The position numbers and the translations under genes were made by a program. Below, in pieces: positions 9,961 to 21,784 of a stretch of DNA of 64,000 nt. The notes below the pieces were generated by a model. That model did not search any database, was not told the origin of the DNA, and saw only the letters and a list, made by a program, of their open reading frames with translations. The DNA is from Anopheles merus (taxonomy: Eukaryota > Arthropoda > Insecta > Diptera > Culicidae), in NCBI RefSeq assembly GCF_017562075.2, contig NW_024427620.1, positions 1 to 64,000 of the forward strand. Reading direction: 5' to 3'. Every line of letters begins with the position of its first letter. Within the stretch, counting starts at the first letter, position 1.

Positions 9961-10542
9961 TTTGCCACAGCGGGTTGGCACCACCATCTTTTGCGATCGG
10001 TTCTGCTGTTGTGGGTGTTAAAAGACACACGATCGAAGCAAACGTGCATGTGATACGTAGCACATTTCTTTTCAATTCAGGTAGGCTAGTGGAAACAAAA
10101 AATGAAATAAACTCATACAAAAGAGAATGTCTGTCCGTCGAGAATCTGGCGGCTTGTTGGCTTGGAGTCGGTATCATGACGCCGTGCGGCCGGCACTGCC
10201 TTGGAACGGGTAAGGCTCGGTAGGTTCATGTCCTTTGGTCAATTGTATTCCGTGCATTTGTCGCGCCACGGCCGCAGACCCGGCAGCAACAAGTCAAGAT
10301 AAACTCTTCCCCGGTACGGATGGCGCTTCAAAGTCTTTTTTTATTATTATTCTTGTCATTACGGCCTACGCGATCATGTTGGCCTTTTCATGACTTGACG
10401 TACACGTAGCCGGATAGTCAACCCTTGCTACGGCGGAGGTTCATACGCGGTTAGAACCCACGACGGGCATGCAGATGTGGCGGAATGATGGCGGTGCCGC
10501 GGGCCCACTCCTATCCAGCGTGCAACTTGCACACTGCCACAA
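9961..10542 (+). mobile_element. Foldback-family repeat, partial tandem piece
   Basis: Resumes in the same orientation with a block matching 25145-25720 (TTGGCACCACCATCTT through the tRNA-like SINE block to GGCAACTTGCAC-like sequence) and ends abruptly near 10542. It is truncated at both sides relative to the full family and abuts the duplicated terminus of copy A. Confidence 0.75.
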
Positions 10543-11211
10543 TCGAACAATCCATTTTGTATATGAGCCAGACTCATTCAAAACTCAAATAAAAAAATTG
10601 AAAACATTTTCGTATTTTTCGTTTTTAAACAAAAACCATGTAGGTTGCCTGGGTCAAATAGAAATATTTTGATCCACACAGAGGGAAATTTTTAGCTACT
10701 TTTTGTCGCGCGAGACGTTGTCGCTCTATGTCTATTTGAACTGTGACATGAGAGCCCTCGCGCACCCTCACAAATCACTGTGAATTGCATGGGACAGTGA
10801 ACTCACTCTCTTACACTGCTTCTAGACGACCCAACAAATCTTTCTTCTTTCTATCTGTCACCGCCTTGTTTTAGCACGAATAATGGCTTCTTTGATCGTA
10901 ATGTCGCGAAACGTGAGCGTTGCCTTTCTGTGAAATTCACAAACCCCGAGGATTACGCTTTCCTCTGATTTTGTTCTAACACTGAGATGTTGTTTTTGAA
11001 CAAAAAGCTCACTGAAAATTTGTGGCGGTATAAAAGTTAGTCGTCTAGAACCAGTGTTATTTGAGACCTCTTCAATTATAAAACCCCTCCTATTTGAACA
11101 TTTCTCACAGTCCCTTCATTTTTAGAAAATTTGTTTTTTTTTTTTTATGTAATTTGGAAAAAACCTTCGAAATCTAAACCCCTATTATTTGTGCCTGGTT
11201 TTGCCATGGTT
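10543..11211. other. Intronic DNA without recognised features
   Basis: No exon, RNA gene or repeat boundary is apparent. It has moderate AT content and a poly-T run near 11130. Confidence 0.6.
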
Positions 11212-11223
11212 ATTGAATGATGT

Positions 11224-11428
11224 CGGTCTCATGGTACAGTCGTCAACTCGTACGACTTAACAACATGCCCGTCATGGGTTCAAGCCCCAAATAGACCGTG
11301 CCGCCATATGTAGGACTGACTATCCTGCTATGGGGGGAAATCAATAAGTCACTGAGAGCCAACCCCACAAGTGTGTTGGCAGGCCTTGACCGGCATCGGT
11401 TGTTGAGCCAAAGAAGAAGAAGAAGAAG
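11224..11428 (+). mobile_element. SINE200-like tRNA-derived SINE
   Basis: About 205 bp with a B-box GGTTCAAGCCC (11277-11287), an A-box-like TGGTACAGTCG upstream, and a GAA/AAG repeat tail. It is bounded by a perfect 12-bp target duplication, ATTGAATGATGT, at 11212-11223 and 11429-11440. The body resembles the Anopheles SINE200 family as I remember it. The duplication shows LINE-mediated insertion, fairly recent since both copies are intact. Confidence 0.88.
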
Positions 11429-11769
11429 ATTGAATGATGTATGCTCCATTCCGCAACGGTGTTCGCAGTTTCCTGTAGCAACAATCAAGCATACTAAATG
11501 TTCTGTCACTTTTTCAAATAAGAGAGAGTTGATTGTATTTCGAAATTTGTCCATTTACAGGCCTCATTTTTGACTTTTGACATTGCTAGAACGCCATATA
11601 ATGACGTGTGAGCCAAGTTTTCCAATAAGATCTCAAAGAAACTGTCAAAGAAGTCTCAAATTCAGAAGATACGCGTCTTTACTATTTTTACTAAAAAAAT
11701 ACAGCAACAAATAACCTTCTTTAAGGGGTAGCGGGTCATGACGCATTGCTGGATCTATATGAAGTCTGC

Positions 11770-12060
11770 ATCAGTTCCAGGACCGGTATGGGATCAGTGT
11801 AAATTCTGGTATGAGTTCTTGATCAATTTCAGGGCCGGTACGTCTTTGGGAGTAGTTCCAGGACCGGTATAAGGACAAGCTCAATTCGTGGCTCGCTATG
11901 CGATCGGGATCCGGTAAGGGATTTGGATCAGTTGCAGACGCAGCGTTTATGACTAATTCTAACACCTGTATGGGATTGGAGTCAGTTCCAACTTCATTAT
12001 GACATCTATGAAATTCCAGGATGGACATGCATTCGGGATCGGTCTCAGAATCGGTTTCAT
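11770..12060. repeat. Degenerate tandem repeat
   Basis: Imperfect repeats of a unit containing AGTTCCAGGACCGGTAT, with related CAGGGCCGGTA and TCAGTTCCAACTT variants. The long open frame on the minus strand is a by-product of the repeat and has no recognisable product. Confidence 0.55.
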
Positions 12061-12599
12061 TCAATGTAATCTGAATCAGTTTCTTTTAATGTGTCCCTTA
12101 AAGTTGAGTGTCATCAGGATTTGGCGTTGTCTTCTCCAAAATCATTTGCACCCATCTTAAAGATATTAAATATCTTTAAAGAATCTTGCGTAACCCTGTA
12201 ACCGGGCTGTAGATGAACTAGTTTTACGAAAAGGTTCTCATTTTCAATCGTCTCACTATATAGCGTTACTTTTTCTATCTATAATGAGAGGATGTTGGTT
12301 ATTAAGTTATTGTTGGATGCGCATAACTTGAGTAATTTTTGTATCTTTGGTCTTGTACCTTTGGTCTTGTAGGTCTCAACCCACGTCATAACGATTTGTC
12401 CACATAATCGTTGGACGAAAAACGACAACCATGTTTTTGTCAAACGAGAATCGCCAACAAAAGTGTGAAAGAAAGCAGTGATTATCAAACTGATAAAGAA
12501 CCTATAAATTGTGAATTTGTGTTTTAGTGACTTGATGTGGCCGTATAAACTAACCGGCAAACTACTAATTAAGTCTCGAAAGTCTGTAGATACACTTTT

Positions 12600-13119
12600 T
12601 TACCGCAATTCAGTTTTTTTACTGAATGTTGACCAGCTGAAAGTTCAGTAATTATTTCAAATAAAGTATGTTTACTGAACTGTTCAGTAATCTCGAATGA
12701 TGACCAACATGACAGCTCGTTTACTGAAGTTACAGTAAAGCTATTATGTAATTGCTGATTGTTCATTAATTGACAGCGATTAAAAAGGGGCGAAAAAAAC
12801 AGTCCGTTCAGCTTATGTTCATACATGATTCATAAAGTTTGATACAGGTTTAAACTTATTTTGTCCACACAAGTTTTATAATTCAATAAGCACTCACGGT
12901 CACTACGAAATTTCAGCAAGCGAACAGTGGAAGATTTTACACACAAACATCAACATGGCCAACTCTTTCACATTAACCCCGCCGAAATCTCACCTGAAAT
13001 TTGATTGCGGTGTCTGTAAGCACAAAAACTATTTGTTCATCATGAGCAAGTGTGCATCGCATTGTTTCGTTTTAATGTTCTGACTGACAGGTCAATTCTA
13101 CAGAACGATTTCCTACATT
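12600..13119. repeat. TTACTG/CAGTAA-rich intronic stretch
   Basis: Several TTTACTGAA and TTCAGTAA sites in both orientations occur between 12610 and 12740, and again at 13660-13860. It resembles debris of a MITE family but I cannot define ends. No coding signal is visible. Confidence 0.35.
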
Positions 13120-13657
13120 GGGGCCCTTTCCGTTTGAAGTTCGTAGGCTGAAATTTCAGCCTGTCAGCTGTTTGCATTGTATAGCAGTTTTCGAGCAGCT
13201 ATCTATGTGAGTATAATATACTGGTGGGCTTATCCCAAGGTGTATGAATTTAGAAGGCTGATTTTTATCGCTTCTGCTCTGAATGAAGATTTTAAGAGTG
13301 TTTTGAGTATTTGTCAAGCCTCCAGAAAGCTCGTTGGAGCAAAAGTTTTCACTCGTTCTGTCAAAAAGTGACGTTTAAATTTGGTTATGAAAAACATGCT
13401 ATGAGACCACCTGGACTACATGCACTTTGATTCTAGATTCCACCACCTGATCTCTTTAAAGCACCTTGGGATAATTGTAAACAACACCGTGTTTTCGAGC
13501 AGGTATTCAAATCTAATTCTAGCTTTGTGGCTAGAATAATCTAGACTGAAAATTGCAGGCTAGTTTTTTGTGTGGTTTTGTATGAAGTTTTTACATGATT
13601 TCAGCCTCCAACTGTCAAACTCCATACAAAAAACTAACTAGAATCGTGAAGGCCCCC
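13120..13657. mobile_element. Possible MITE with GGGGCC termini
   Basis: Begins GGGGCCCTTTCCG and ends with the approximate inverted form CGTGAAGGCCCC; CATT lies on both sides. There are internal GGCTGAAATTTCAGCC and AGTTTTTTGTRTGG-like inverted segments. No ORF is supported. Confidence 0.4.
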
Positions 13658-13899
13658 ATTTTCAGTAATGCGATTGACTTATATCTAGTGTAACGACAAA
13701 GTTGACGTGTATCTTACTGTTTTTCAGTAAAATTTGAATTACTAAAATGCTTTGACTAAAAATGGTCTGACTAAAACTCAGTAAAAATATAACATTGATG
13801 CTTAAATTCAGCAAAACTATCTATTAGTAAATAACTTTCAGGAAAAAAACATTACTGAGTTAATTTTATTCAACTTGCTGTATAGGCTGGCATATTCAC

Positions 13900-15202
13900 A
13901 TTCATTGTCATATCCTCATTTATAGCCATAAAGATATATTAACACCTAATGGAAGTAGGAAAATGTTGATTAACGCGATATTGTGAAATGTGTGCATTGA
14001 GATAGAAGGAAGTTTCAATATAAGAAAGAAAATTGGAAGCAGGTCCTTCAACATATTCTGTCATGGTTTTAAACCCTAATGGATTGCATGGAAATTGAGA
14101 ATATGACGAATCTGAAGGAAAAGATAATCATATTAGGGTATTGTGAGAAATAGAATCAGGAGAAAAACTGGAATGTTCGTTTCGGTGTTTTGGGCAGTCA
14201 ATCTTAATGGACCATATTCCAGTATCATATCTCATATCATATCCCAGTCAATCATACCGGGCAACATATATATATATACTTTTGATTGCACTTTTGAAGA
14301 AGTATATTTCTAACAGATATACTTCATCCGAGCAATTTTAACTAGTTAGTGCAAAAGAGCTATGCATCGACTTGTATCGAATATGAACTATGGCTTCATT
14401 ATTCAGTGCGGGGATTGCTAAATATACTGCCGTATTTAAATACTGATCAGACGTGGGAACAGTAGATTGAGCAAATAACCCAACCAAATAGTTGGTTCCC
14501 TCTGGGTAATAAATTCCCTAAATGTTGATTAAACGTTAAACGCGAGTCGATAATGATCCCAAGATTACGGAATGTATCGGTATGTTCTACGGATATATTA
14601 TTGATCTGATAGTTGAATCATGAGCAGGACCGGGACCGGTGAAAACACGACATTTTTCAATACACAGCACCATATAATTATCACGGTACCATGTGCTAAA
14701 CAGGTTGATGTTGAAGAGTTGAAGATTGATGCAGTCATTGAATTATGATACGCTTTTTTAACATTTGTAATTGTTTTAACAGTACCACCAAAGCTACTTC
14801 CAAGACGCTTATCCCACATAGGCTTGAAAGTAAAAAAACATCGTGAACCTCCCAAAAATGCGCTTTTTATCTTGTCCAACACCAACAGGTGATCATTTGC
14901 TATTTTAATATTTTTGTGCTTGTTTCATTTATGTATCTGTTGAGCATCTTATAATACAAACCATTTTTCGTTTTTTTGATGGTAAACATTGTATACACTT
15001 TAATAAATAGGAGTGCCTTTTGTTGTGTCACTGATGTTCTTGATAGCATGTCTGACTAGTAGCACGAACATAATTTTACTTTTTCTCCTGCCTGACACAT
15101 GACCCACAATGCACTAACATGTTGGTTAATATCAAGGGTGATGTAATGATCTTTTTGTAAACCATTTCCGGCCCGACAATTGTCATTATTTCATTATTGC
15201 AG
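13900..15202. other. Intron upstream of the first visible exon
   Basis: AT-rich sequence with a short TA repeat near 14265 and no supported exon or repeat edge. The preceding coding exon (II-III loop or IIS6) is not found here and must lie left of the window. Confidence 0.6.
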
Positions 15203-15347
15203 ATCACTGTGAAGCGATAGAAATACCGAATGATCGTTCTTCCGCTCATACAACATATGCCAAACGATTATCGGAGGCCGTGGTATCCAGCAGCCCTATA
15301 CCGATATCGGACGAAAAGTCACTCTTTCTATTGAAGCCTACCAACAG
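15203..15347 (+). CDS. Ca-alpha1D: L-type calcium channel alpha-1, exon: end of II-III loop
   Basis: Flanked by TTATTGCAG and a GTTAAG donor. Read with two leading bases completing a codon, it gives 47 codons ending KSLFLLKPTN, and its last two bases join the next exon to make Arg. This is the cytoplasmic end of the repeat II-III linker just before IIIS1. The linker is variable across channels, so this exon is identified by position and phase more than by sequence. Confidence 0.82.
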
Positions 15348-15639
15348 GTTAAGACTGTTATTTATATTATTCATTTACTTTTTTGCTTAAAATATAACTA
15401 ATTGATCCTTTATTACGAAACTAATTACATTACACTATCGATCACATTGAAATATTTAGGAATTGTCATGCATGCGATAAAAACTAGGTGTTGCTACTTT
15501 TTTACTTTTTGTAATTTTGTCAAAGTTGTATTTATATAACCTAGCCAACGACAATCTATTTAAAATTTATACAATTTATTTTATATTTAAAACTCAACGA
15601 TGAACAACAATGGTCTGCGTCATTCGTTTAATTGAATAG

Positions 15640-15936
15640 GTTTCGTCAGTTTTGCCACTGGTTGTGTAATCACACAGTATTTGGTAACATAATCCTCCTG
15701 TGCATCATGCTTTCTTCCGTTATGTTGGCTGCTGAGGATCCGTTAAATGCAAATTCGGAGCGGAATCAAATATTGAACAAATTTGATTTCTTCTTCACCG
15801 CTGTATTTGCTATCGAGCTAATTTTAAAAGTGATAGCTTACGGATTTATTCTTCACAAAGGAGCATTCTGTCGCTCAGCCTTCAATTTATTGGATTTGCT
15901 AGTAGTCAGCGTCTCATTAGTGTCCATGTTGTTCAG
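15640..15936 (+). CDS. Ca-alpha1D: L-type calcium channel alpha-1, exon: IIIS1-S3
   Basis: The 297-nt exon encodes FRQFCHWLCNHTVFGNIILL (IIIS1), the AAEDPLNANSERNQIL loop, IIIS2 (FFFTAVFAIELILKVIAYGF) and IIIS3 (FNLLDLLVVSVSLVSMLF). These blocks are diagnostic of Cav1/L-type repeat III in insects and vertebrates. The channel is a plasma-membrane pore that admits calcium on depolarisation and drives muscle contraction and neuronal signalling. The exon must end at 15936 to stay in frame with IIIS4, which forces a GC donor. Confidence 0.95.
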
Positions 15937-16023
15937 GCAAGTAATGTTCAATAAATGTTTTGTATGTGGGCAAAAAATGAGATCTCAATAATATATCATA
16001 AATTCTTTCTCATTTTGATGCAG
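15937..16023 (+). other. Ca-alpha1D: GC-AG intron, 87 nt
   Basis: The donor is AG|GCAAGT, the optimal context for the rare GC class. The nearby GTAATG site would shift the frame and lose IIIS4. The acceptor GATGCAG at 16017-16023 restores the conserved Phe-Ser-Ser-Gly junction ahead of IIIS4. Confidence 0.88.
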
Positions 16024-16111
16024 CTCAGGAACAATATCTGTCGTCAAAATTCTTAGGGTGCTTCGAGTGTTAAGGCCTCTAAGAGCTATTAATAGAGCGA
16101 AAGGATTAAAG
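16024..16111 (+). CDS. Ca-alpha1D: L-type calcium channel alpha-1, exon: IIIS4
   Basis: The 88-nt exon encodes the repeat III voltage sensor: SVVKILRVLRVLRPLRAINR followed by AKGLK, with basic residues every third position. All gating charges expected for this segment are present. Canonical GTGAGC donor. Confidence 0.95.
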
Positions 16112-16243
16112 GTGAGCTATATGCATGATGTAGATTTCAATTTTGATTTATTATTAATAAATCTTTTCTTTTTCGAATATTTTCTTTTTGAATCGTAGTA
16201 ATCTGTGATTATTTTTATTTTATATTTCTTCCTGTCGTTGCAG

Positions 16244-16351
16244 CATGTTGTGCAATGCGTTATTGTTGCTGTTAAAACAATTGGAAACATTGTTTTGGTA
16301 ACATTCTTGCTACAATTTATGTTTGCCGTGATTGGAGTACAATTATTCAAG
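16244..16351 (+). CDS. Ca-alpha1D: L-type calcium channel alpha-1, exon: IIIS5
   Basis: Thirty-six codons, phase 0 at both ends. They encode the S4-S5 end and S5 (VVQCVIVAVKTIGNIVLV, then FLLQFMFAVIGVQLFK). The GTTGCAG acceptor and GTAATT donor are canonical. The next intron is about 10.7 kb and full of repeats. Confidence 0.94.
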
Positions 16352-16608
16352 GTAATTAAGCATACATTAATTACGTTTCTTCTATGCAGTGGAAAAATAT
16401 ATTTGATATTTGATTATATTAGTGATACGTGGTATCACATTCATGGATGACTATCATTTTTTACTTTTTCTCAATCCCCTATCCTCCACCAAAACCCTTC
16501 TCAGGGTTTTACAAGTCGTTTTGCAATGTGTGCTGCATATTGTATTGCTTACTCAACTTACTTTGACACACAGTACGTACGTACGTACTTATTTTCTTAA
16601 AACACGTA

Positions 16609-18105
16609 CAGTCAGTCCAAAAAGTATTCGTCTAGCTGAATATTTTGTAGAAAAAGGCGAATTATGGCCGCAATACGTATGGGGCGATAAAAGTAATGAT
16701 GAGGTTTGATAAAGGGACCATCAATACACACGTTTTGCTAAAACATAAGCATTTAAATAGTGCAATAGCACCCAAAATAAATAAAAACTAAAAAAAGTCG
16801 TTTGATGGGCGCGCAAAAAGTATTTGTCCATCAGGCTTTTGACGTAATATGCGTATGAAAACAAAGGTTATGGAATCAAAAAATGTCCTGATCTTGTTTC
16901 TTATTGCATTTATGACTATTGATGACTACTTGCACAACGCAAGAACTCATTTGAACCTTTAAAAAGGCGTATTTTTTATCCACTCATCCAACAAGACTTG
17001 TTCCAATTATTCTCTGGTAGAAATGTTGCATTTCCGGAATACGTGGCCAAGTTCCATTGAAAAAATGGCAACTGATATCATATTGAGAGTCTACTAGATC
17101 ATTTTCATCAGTTAGATTTCAACTGGTTTGGTGTTCCGGGCAAATGACAATGCTCTGTATGTTCTCCAGCGCGACTGTTCTTGGAACATGTGATACATTT
17201 TAAGTACAATTTCTCAGAACTGGCACTCAAAGTACTTAAAACCTGCATTAATATGTTTCCCCATCTCGTCTCCTATCATTTTGAATTATTTTTTAGCTCA
17301 GCTTACCTCACTGAGTCCTAGTATCATAACATCATGGTGCAACCGTTACACGAGATTTTGCTGCTGCATCTTAGTAGACTGTTTTCGCTATGGTAGACGT
17401 CGGCCGTATGACCTTGGCGATTTAAACTTGTTTTAATATGTTAGTAGAGCCTAATTTGAAATAAATTCCTGAATTATTTGATGCTCCTTACCAGATTTGG
17501 CCACATTCTGTATCGTATTATTCAAACAAAACATGTTGTAACAACTCACTCATTCAAGCTATTACATGACCAGCTACGATGAAATGTAGCATGACCCATC
17601 AACCAAATGTGACCCATCTGTTTTCCTGATCTTGTTGGCTATCATAAAATGCACTGAATCCTGGGTTATATTGGATTTTTTGGACATTAAACCGATTCTT
17701 TCGTTAGATTAACGGACAAGAATTGCTGCTTACACGGCAGTTAGTCACTCAATTAGTGTCAGAAAAATGGCCAAACTCTGATCAAATGAAGGAATGAGGC
17801 CCCCCACACATTTTGTAACCTTACATACATTTAATTCACGTGTACGTAGTGTTTGTCCAGCGTAAATAATTAAAAAGCTAGATGGACGAATACTTTTTGC
17901 GCGCCCATCAAACGACTTTTTTTAGTTTTTTATGTATTTTGGGTGCTATTGCACTATTTAAATGCTTATGTTTTAGAAAAACGTGTGTATTGATGGTCCC
18001 TTTATCAAACCTCATCATTACTTTTATCGCCTCATACGTATTGCGGCCATAATTCGCCTTTTTCTGAAAAATATTCAGCTAGACGAATACTTTTTGGACT
18101 GACTG
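16609..18105. mobile_element. Tc1/mariner-like element with 225-bp inverted repeats
   Basis: Begins CAGTCAGTCCAAAAAGTATT and ends with its reverse complement, flanked by TA on both sides (16607-16608, 18106-18107). The inverted repeats span about 16609-16834 and 17880-18105 and are nearly identical. Each holds two directly repeated CAAAAAGTATT(C/T)GTC motifs about 196 bp apart, the IR/DR layout of Tc1-type elements. The 1-kb interior has no intact transposase on either strand, so it depends on a transposase in trans. Confidence 0.88.
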
Positions 18106-19790
18106 TACGTACAATTTTTTTTAATTTAATTTTGACATCCCTATGGAGTTTCTGAATTCCTTATTTTTTCAACATTATTCAACACATTTTTGTGATTAGT
18201 TATTCATTTATTGAATTTTATTATTTCATTGGAAGAAGCGGAAATGGAGCTGGACTTAGACCTTACAATGATATGTTGTTTGACCTGTAACTTACTATCT
18301 CACTGTTGACCGTTTTATTCACTGAGTAATTAGCATTTGAAAATTCACCACAAAATTGTTTACGCTTCGTAGTGCGATCTCTAAAATCCAAGCGAAACGA
18401 AACGTAGACAAACCTTCGTCTTACCTGCACGGTACGCCTCCCACAGGAGCAGAGGCGAGTTTAACGTTGAGCGATCTGGGCGGCCGCCAATGTGGATGTC
18501 GGCTTCTACTCAAAATAGTCCTTTAAACATCATATCAATATACCGGCTCATAACCACAGAAATTAGCAGGAAAAATTGGCTGACACTAAGCACGCGTTAC
18601 TTTAAGACAGTTTTTCTTACTCTGAGAAACTGATATTGCCACTCAAGCTTCAAAAATATTTTTTGATCGCATCCTTGTTAAACCTTTTTCAATTATAAAC
18701 ATTGCTTCCAAACAACAACAACTTCCAAAGTAATCATCGATAAACGAAAATCACATTTGCTCATATTTCAAATAGTCGATCTAGGCATCGTCACCCGCGG
18801 GGCCATGGGGCTTTCTCAAGCTGAGTAAACTCCACGCAAACAATGAGACCCCAAAATTTGGCTGATACATACCGCGAGGTATGAGGAAGCTTGAAATAGC
18901 AAGGAGAAACCCTTTAGTTTGAGCTTTAAATAGAAAACACACAAAATTTTATGTCGCATATTTTTAAACCTTTTTCAATCATAACCGTTTAAAACAACTT
19001 CCAACGTAATAATCAATAAACGAATAGCACATTTGCTCATATTTCAGATAGTTGATCGCTGCATCATTAACTTTCTCAAAGATTCTCAAAATATTCTTAA
19101 ACTAATGTTGTGTCGATTCAACAAACGTTGAGAACGTAGGTTTCTCAAAAGCACTCATTAGTGCTTGAGAAAAAAAAGCGGTGAGACACCCCATGGCCCC
19201 GTGGCCTATAGGGGACTGATACATTGGTAACACGTTCCATACACAAAACGTTTCATATACCTTCATAAGCAGAAGGAGGATAGCAAACCGATATGAATGT
19301 GCTCTATTTCCTTTGCTCTCACTAAAAATGATAGGGACACTCAACAAAAGTGCGATATCTAGGAGTCTAGTAAATAGTAAAAAATTACATATTTCAACGA
19401 AAATGGTCGTGAATATGAATAGAAAAATAGATAAATAATGAAAATGCAAAACCAACATCAAACACAAGCTCAGCTACCTGCAAACGAAAGCAACGCTTAG
19501 GAGGAGCAAGCAGATGATTTCATTTTTGCAGATGATTTGTCTTGAGATCAATTTGAGCCAAGAATGTTATTGGAAGTTCATTAAAAAAAACAAAAATGGC
19601 TAGAAATAAGATATCATCTACACGGGTTTGATATTTGTTTATTTAATTCAACGGCTAGCAATACGGCCATTTTGAACCGTTTCTCCTGTATAATAAATAA
19701 TATTTAATTCAACGGGCCTTTTGTGGCCCTATTGAAGCGGGATTATAAATGAGGTATATAAATATACATGAACTTAAAAGCCGTAATAAT
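18106..19790. repeat. Intronic DNA with a diverged direct repeat
   Basis: A stretch at about 18675-18785 (AACCTTTTTCAATTATAA ... TTTGCTCATATTTCAAATAG) recurs at about 18960-19065, an offset near 285 bp. A GGGGCCATGGGG motif near 18800 recurs inverted near 19190. Nothing coding is supported, and no element boundary is clear. Confidence 0.5.
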
Positions 19791-20105
19791 AAATTAACAC
19801 AAAGTAGGCCGCACGTCACGAATACAGCTTATAAACGCGGCGCGCGACTTATCAAGTTGGTGGCGATCACAAACGACATTAAATTCACGACACATACGTA
19901 AAAAGGGATCTGAGTCGCCAAAACGGGCTCGGCGATCCTCTACGTCAAGCATCGACCTGGCACGGAGAGATCGTGATGGGACGTAAAAATTCAGCCCGGA
20001 AAGTAGCATCGGCGAGTCAACGCGGTTTTCCAGTAGTCCTGCAACAAACAATCTCTGGACGTTGCAATTGCGTTGCTTCAGTGAATCAAGGCCGAGAAGC
20101 GCTCA
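19791..20105 (-). pseudogene. Non-LTR retrotransposon 3'-end fragment
   Basis: On the minus strand the frame reads FVAGLLENRVDSPMLLSGLN, then FYVPSRSLRARSML and FLRMCREFNVVCDRH, ending at a stop near 19794. This pattern (GLL..N.D...LL..LN.Y.P.R.LR ... DP...MC..FN) is the C-terminal signature of ORF2 in many insect LINEs. A stop lies in frame just upstream (about 20110), so only the end of ORF2 remains, consistent with 5' truncation. The AT-rich 3' UTR probably continues to about 19620. Confidence 0.75.
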
Positions 20106-20109
20106 GCGA

Positions 20110-20855
20110 CCGTCATAATCCATATGGATACTCCAGAAACGCAAAGCGAACCTCGTGAATCTGCGCTAGACCGACTCCAGACGGACCAGGGGTCGAGCGC
20201 CTGCCCAACCGACATTGTCACGTTGCAACCGGTTTTTTTGTATTGAAAAAGTGTTCTCTATAGTGCGGTCAAATCGTTCTCGATAGCAGAACTATAGAGA
20301 AGGTTTTAAGGTTTATAGAGAAGGGGTGCGACAGCTTGTATCACACATGGATTTCTGTATGCTACATTATTGTTTAATTTCTTTCATTCTCTCCTTTCTC
20401 CCAAAACAAACTAAGACTCTCTCTCATTTTCCATTCCACACATTCGCTCTTTATTTTTACCTCTTTCCCAAACGACCAAAACGCGATGAATGGGTAAAAC
20501 TATGGACCTGAGATGGGGCCCTATCTCAGTACCCAAACTGGTACCCAAAGGCAGACATTTTTGGACTTATTTTTTGAGAGAGAGCAAAAAAGCTGATGCT
20601 CCTCCCTCTCTCCCCATTCTCTCACTAATATTGTTTATATGATTTTTTAGGAGAGGGGGAAAGGGGAGATATTTTGCAAATGGTTTACATATAATTTACT
20701 GTGAAGGGGAGACACACACCGTCACACGCCCACATCGAGAATTTAATAGAGGACGGTTACAAATGTTATTGCGCGGTCGAATCAGGAATCGTGCATCGGA
20801 TCGATGGAAGAAGGGAGTACGAACGAGGGGGGAGAAGGGGAAGCACAGAGAAAAA
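20110..20855. other. Intronic DNA without recognised features
   Basis: Contains CT-rich and AG-rich stretches (20380-20470, 20570-20680) but no exon, RNA gene or clear repeat. Confidence 0.55.
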
Positions 20856-20987
20856 CCCGACAGACAAAGAGAACGAAATTTTCAGGCGAGGGGTAGGTAG
20901 AAACACGCGGTGGGGGCCCAGCCCGACAGACAAAGAGAACGAAATTTCAGGCGAGGGGTAGGTAGAAACACGCGGTGGGCCCGGCCC
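20856..20987. repeat. Two-copy tandem repeat, period 66 bp
   Basis: A unit starting CCCGACAGACAAAGAGAACG and containing TTCAGGCGAGGGGTAGGTAG occurs at 20856 and 20922, almost identical. The TTCAGGCGAGGGG core also occurs in the 165-bp repeats (21.8-22.3 kb) and in the foldback family. Confidence 0.85.
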
Positions 20988-20999
20988 AGATCGGATCCG

Positions 21000-21784
21000 A
21001 AGTCCGTTGTTTTGGGCTCGAAATTAAAAATGGCGGATGGAGCGCTACCACGGAGAGAATGCGCTCTCTTGCTTGCCTTTAAAATACACGAGGGGCTCTC
21101 GCTGTAAAGAACGCTCGCTCGCGCTGTTTCATCATACCCCTTCCTTCCCGTTTCTTTCGGCTTGCGCAGAGCTGAACTCCTATTCCAGCGAATTGCGCTG
21201 CGTTGGACTGACACCCCCTCCCGCTCGTTTCTTTCATAGCGCGCTGTGCGCTTTCCTTCACACGGACTTGGTGCACCCGAATCAAAACAAAAAAACTTGA
21301 ACACATCAAACTCGGTTTATATTTTATCACTTTTATTGCGAATAAAATAACATTTAAATACATAGCTCCACACAATCTTGCCACAAAATCACACACATTA
21401 TTTATATTTAAAAAATCGTCTTATTTAAAATAGCCGTTTAACTGCATGAATACCGTTGTTGCTGTTCAATGCAGTAAACAAATATTGAAATAAAACAGCG
21501 CAAATCACACATTCAAGATAAATGGTGAAAAATAAGCGCAGCTTCATTTCAATGTGCACAACACTTCAACACTTAGCGAATCTTCGATCGCCCGGGACTT
21601 AGGCTAACACGCGCGCGGCCTTTCACGGCGAACGCTCGAGCTGAACTGGCGATTTCGTGTGGTGGCAAGAAAGGGAGCGCACAGAGGAACACTCGCTGCA
21701 CAAGTGCGAGCGAGACACCGATAGCCGCATGCCGCTGCGAGAAAACCAAACTGAGCGCGCAGGATGAAAGTTAACGCACACATT
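21000..21784. other. GC-richer intronic DNA
   Basis: A local rise in GC and CpG (GCTCGCTCGCGC and CGCTCGAGCTG stretches). Open frames on both strands show no domain. It may be part of an unrecognised element together with the flanking tandem repeats. Confidence 0.4.

Noticed and set aside
11243..11573. ORFs across the SINE at 11.2-11.6 kb
   Set aside because: They are translations of a tRNA-derived SINE with a clear target duplication.
18780..19200. Possible inverted-repeat element around GGGGCCATGGGG
   Set aside because: The shared motif is short and the surrounding sequence does not align as arms.
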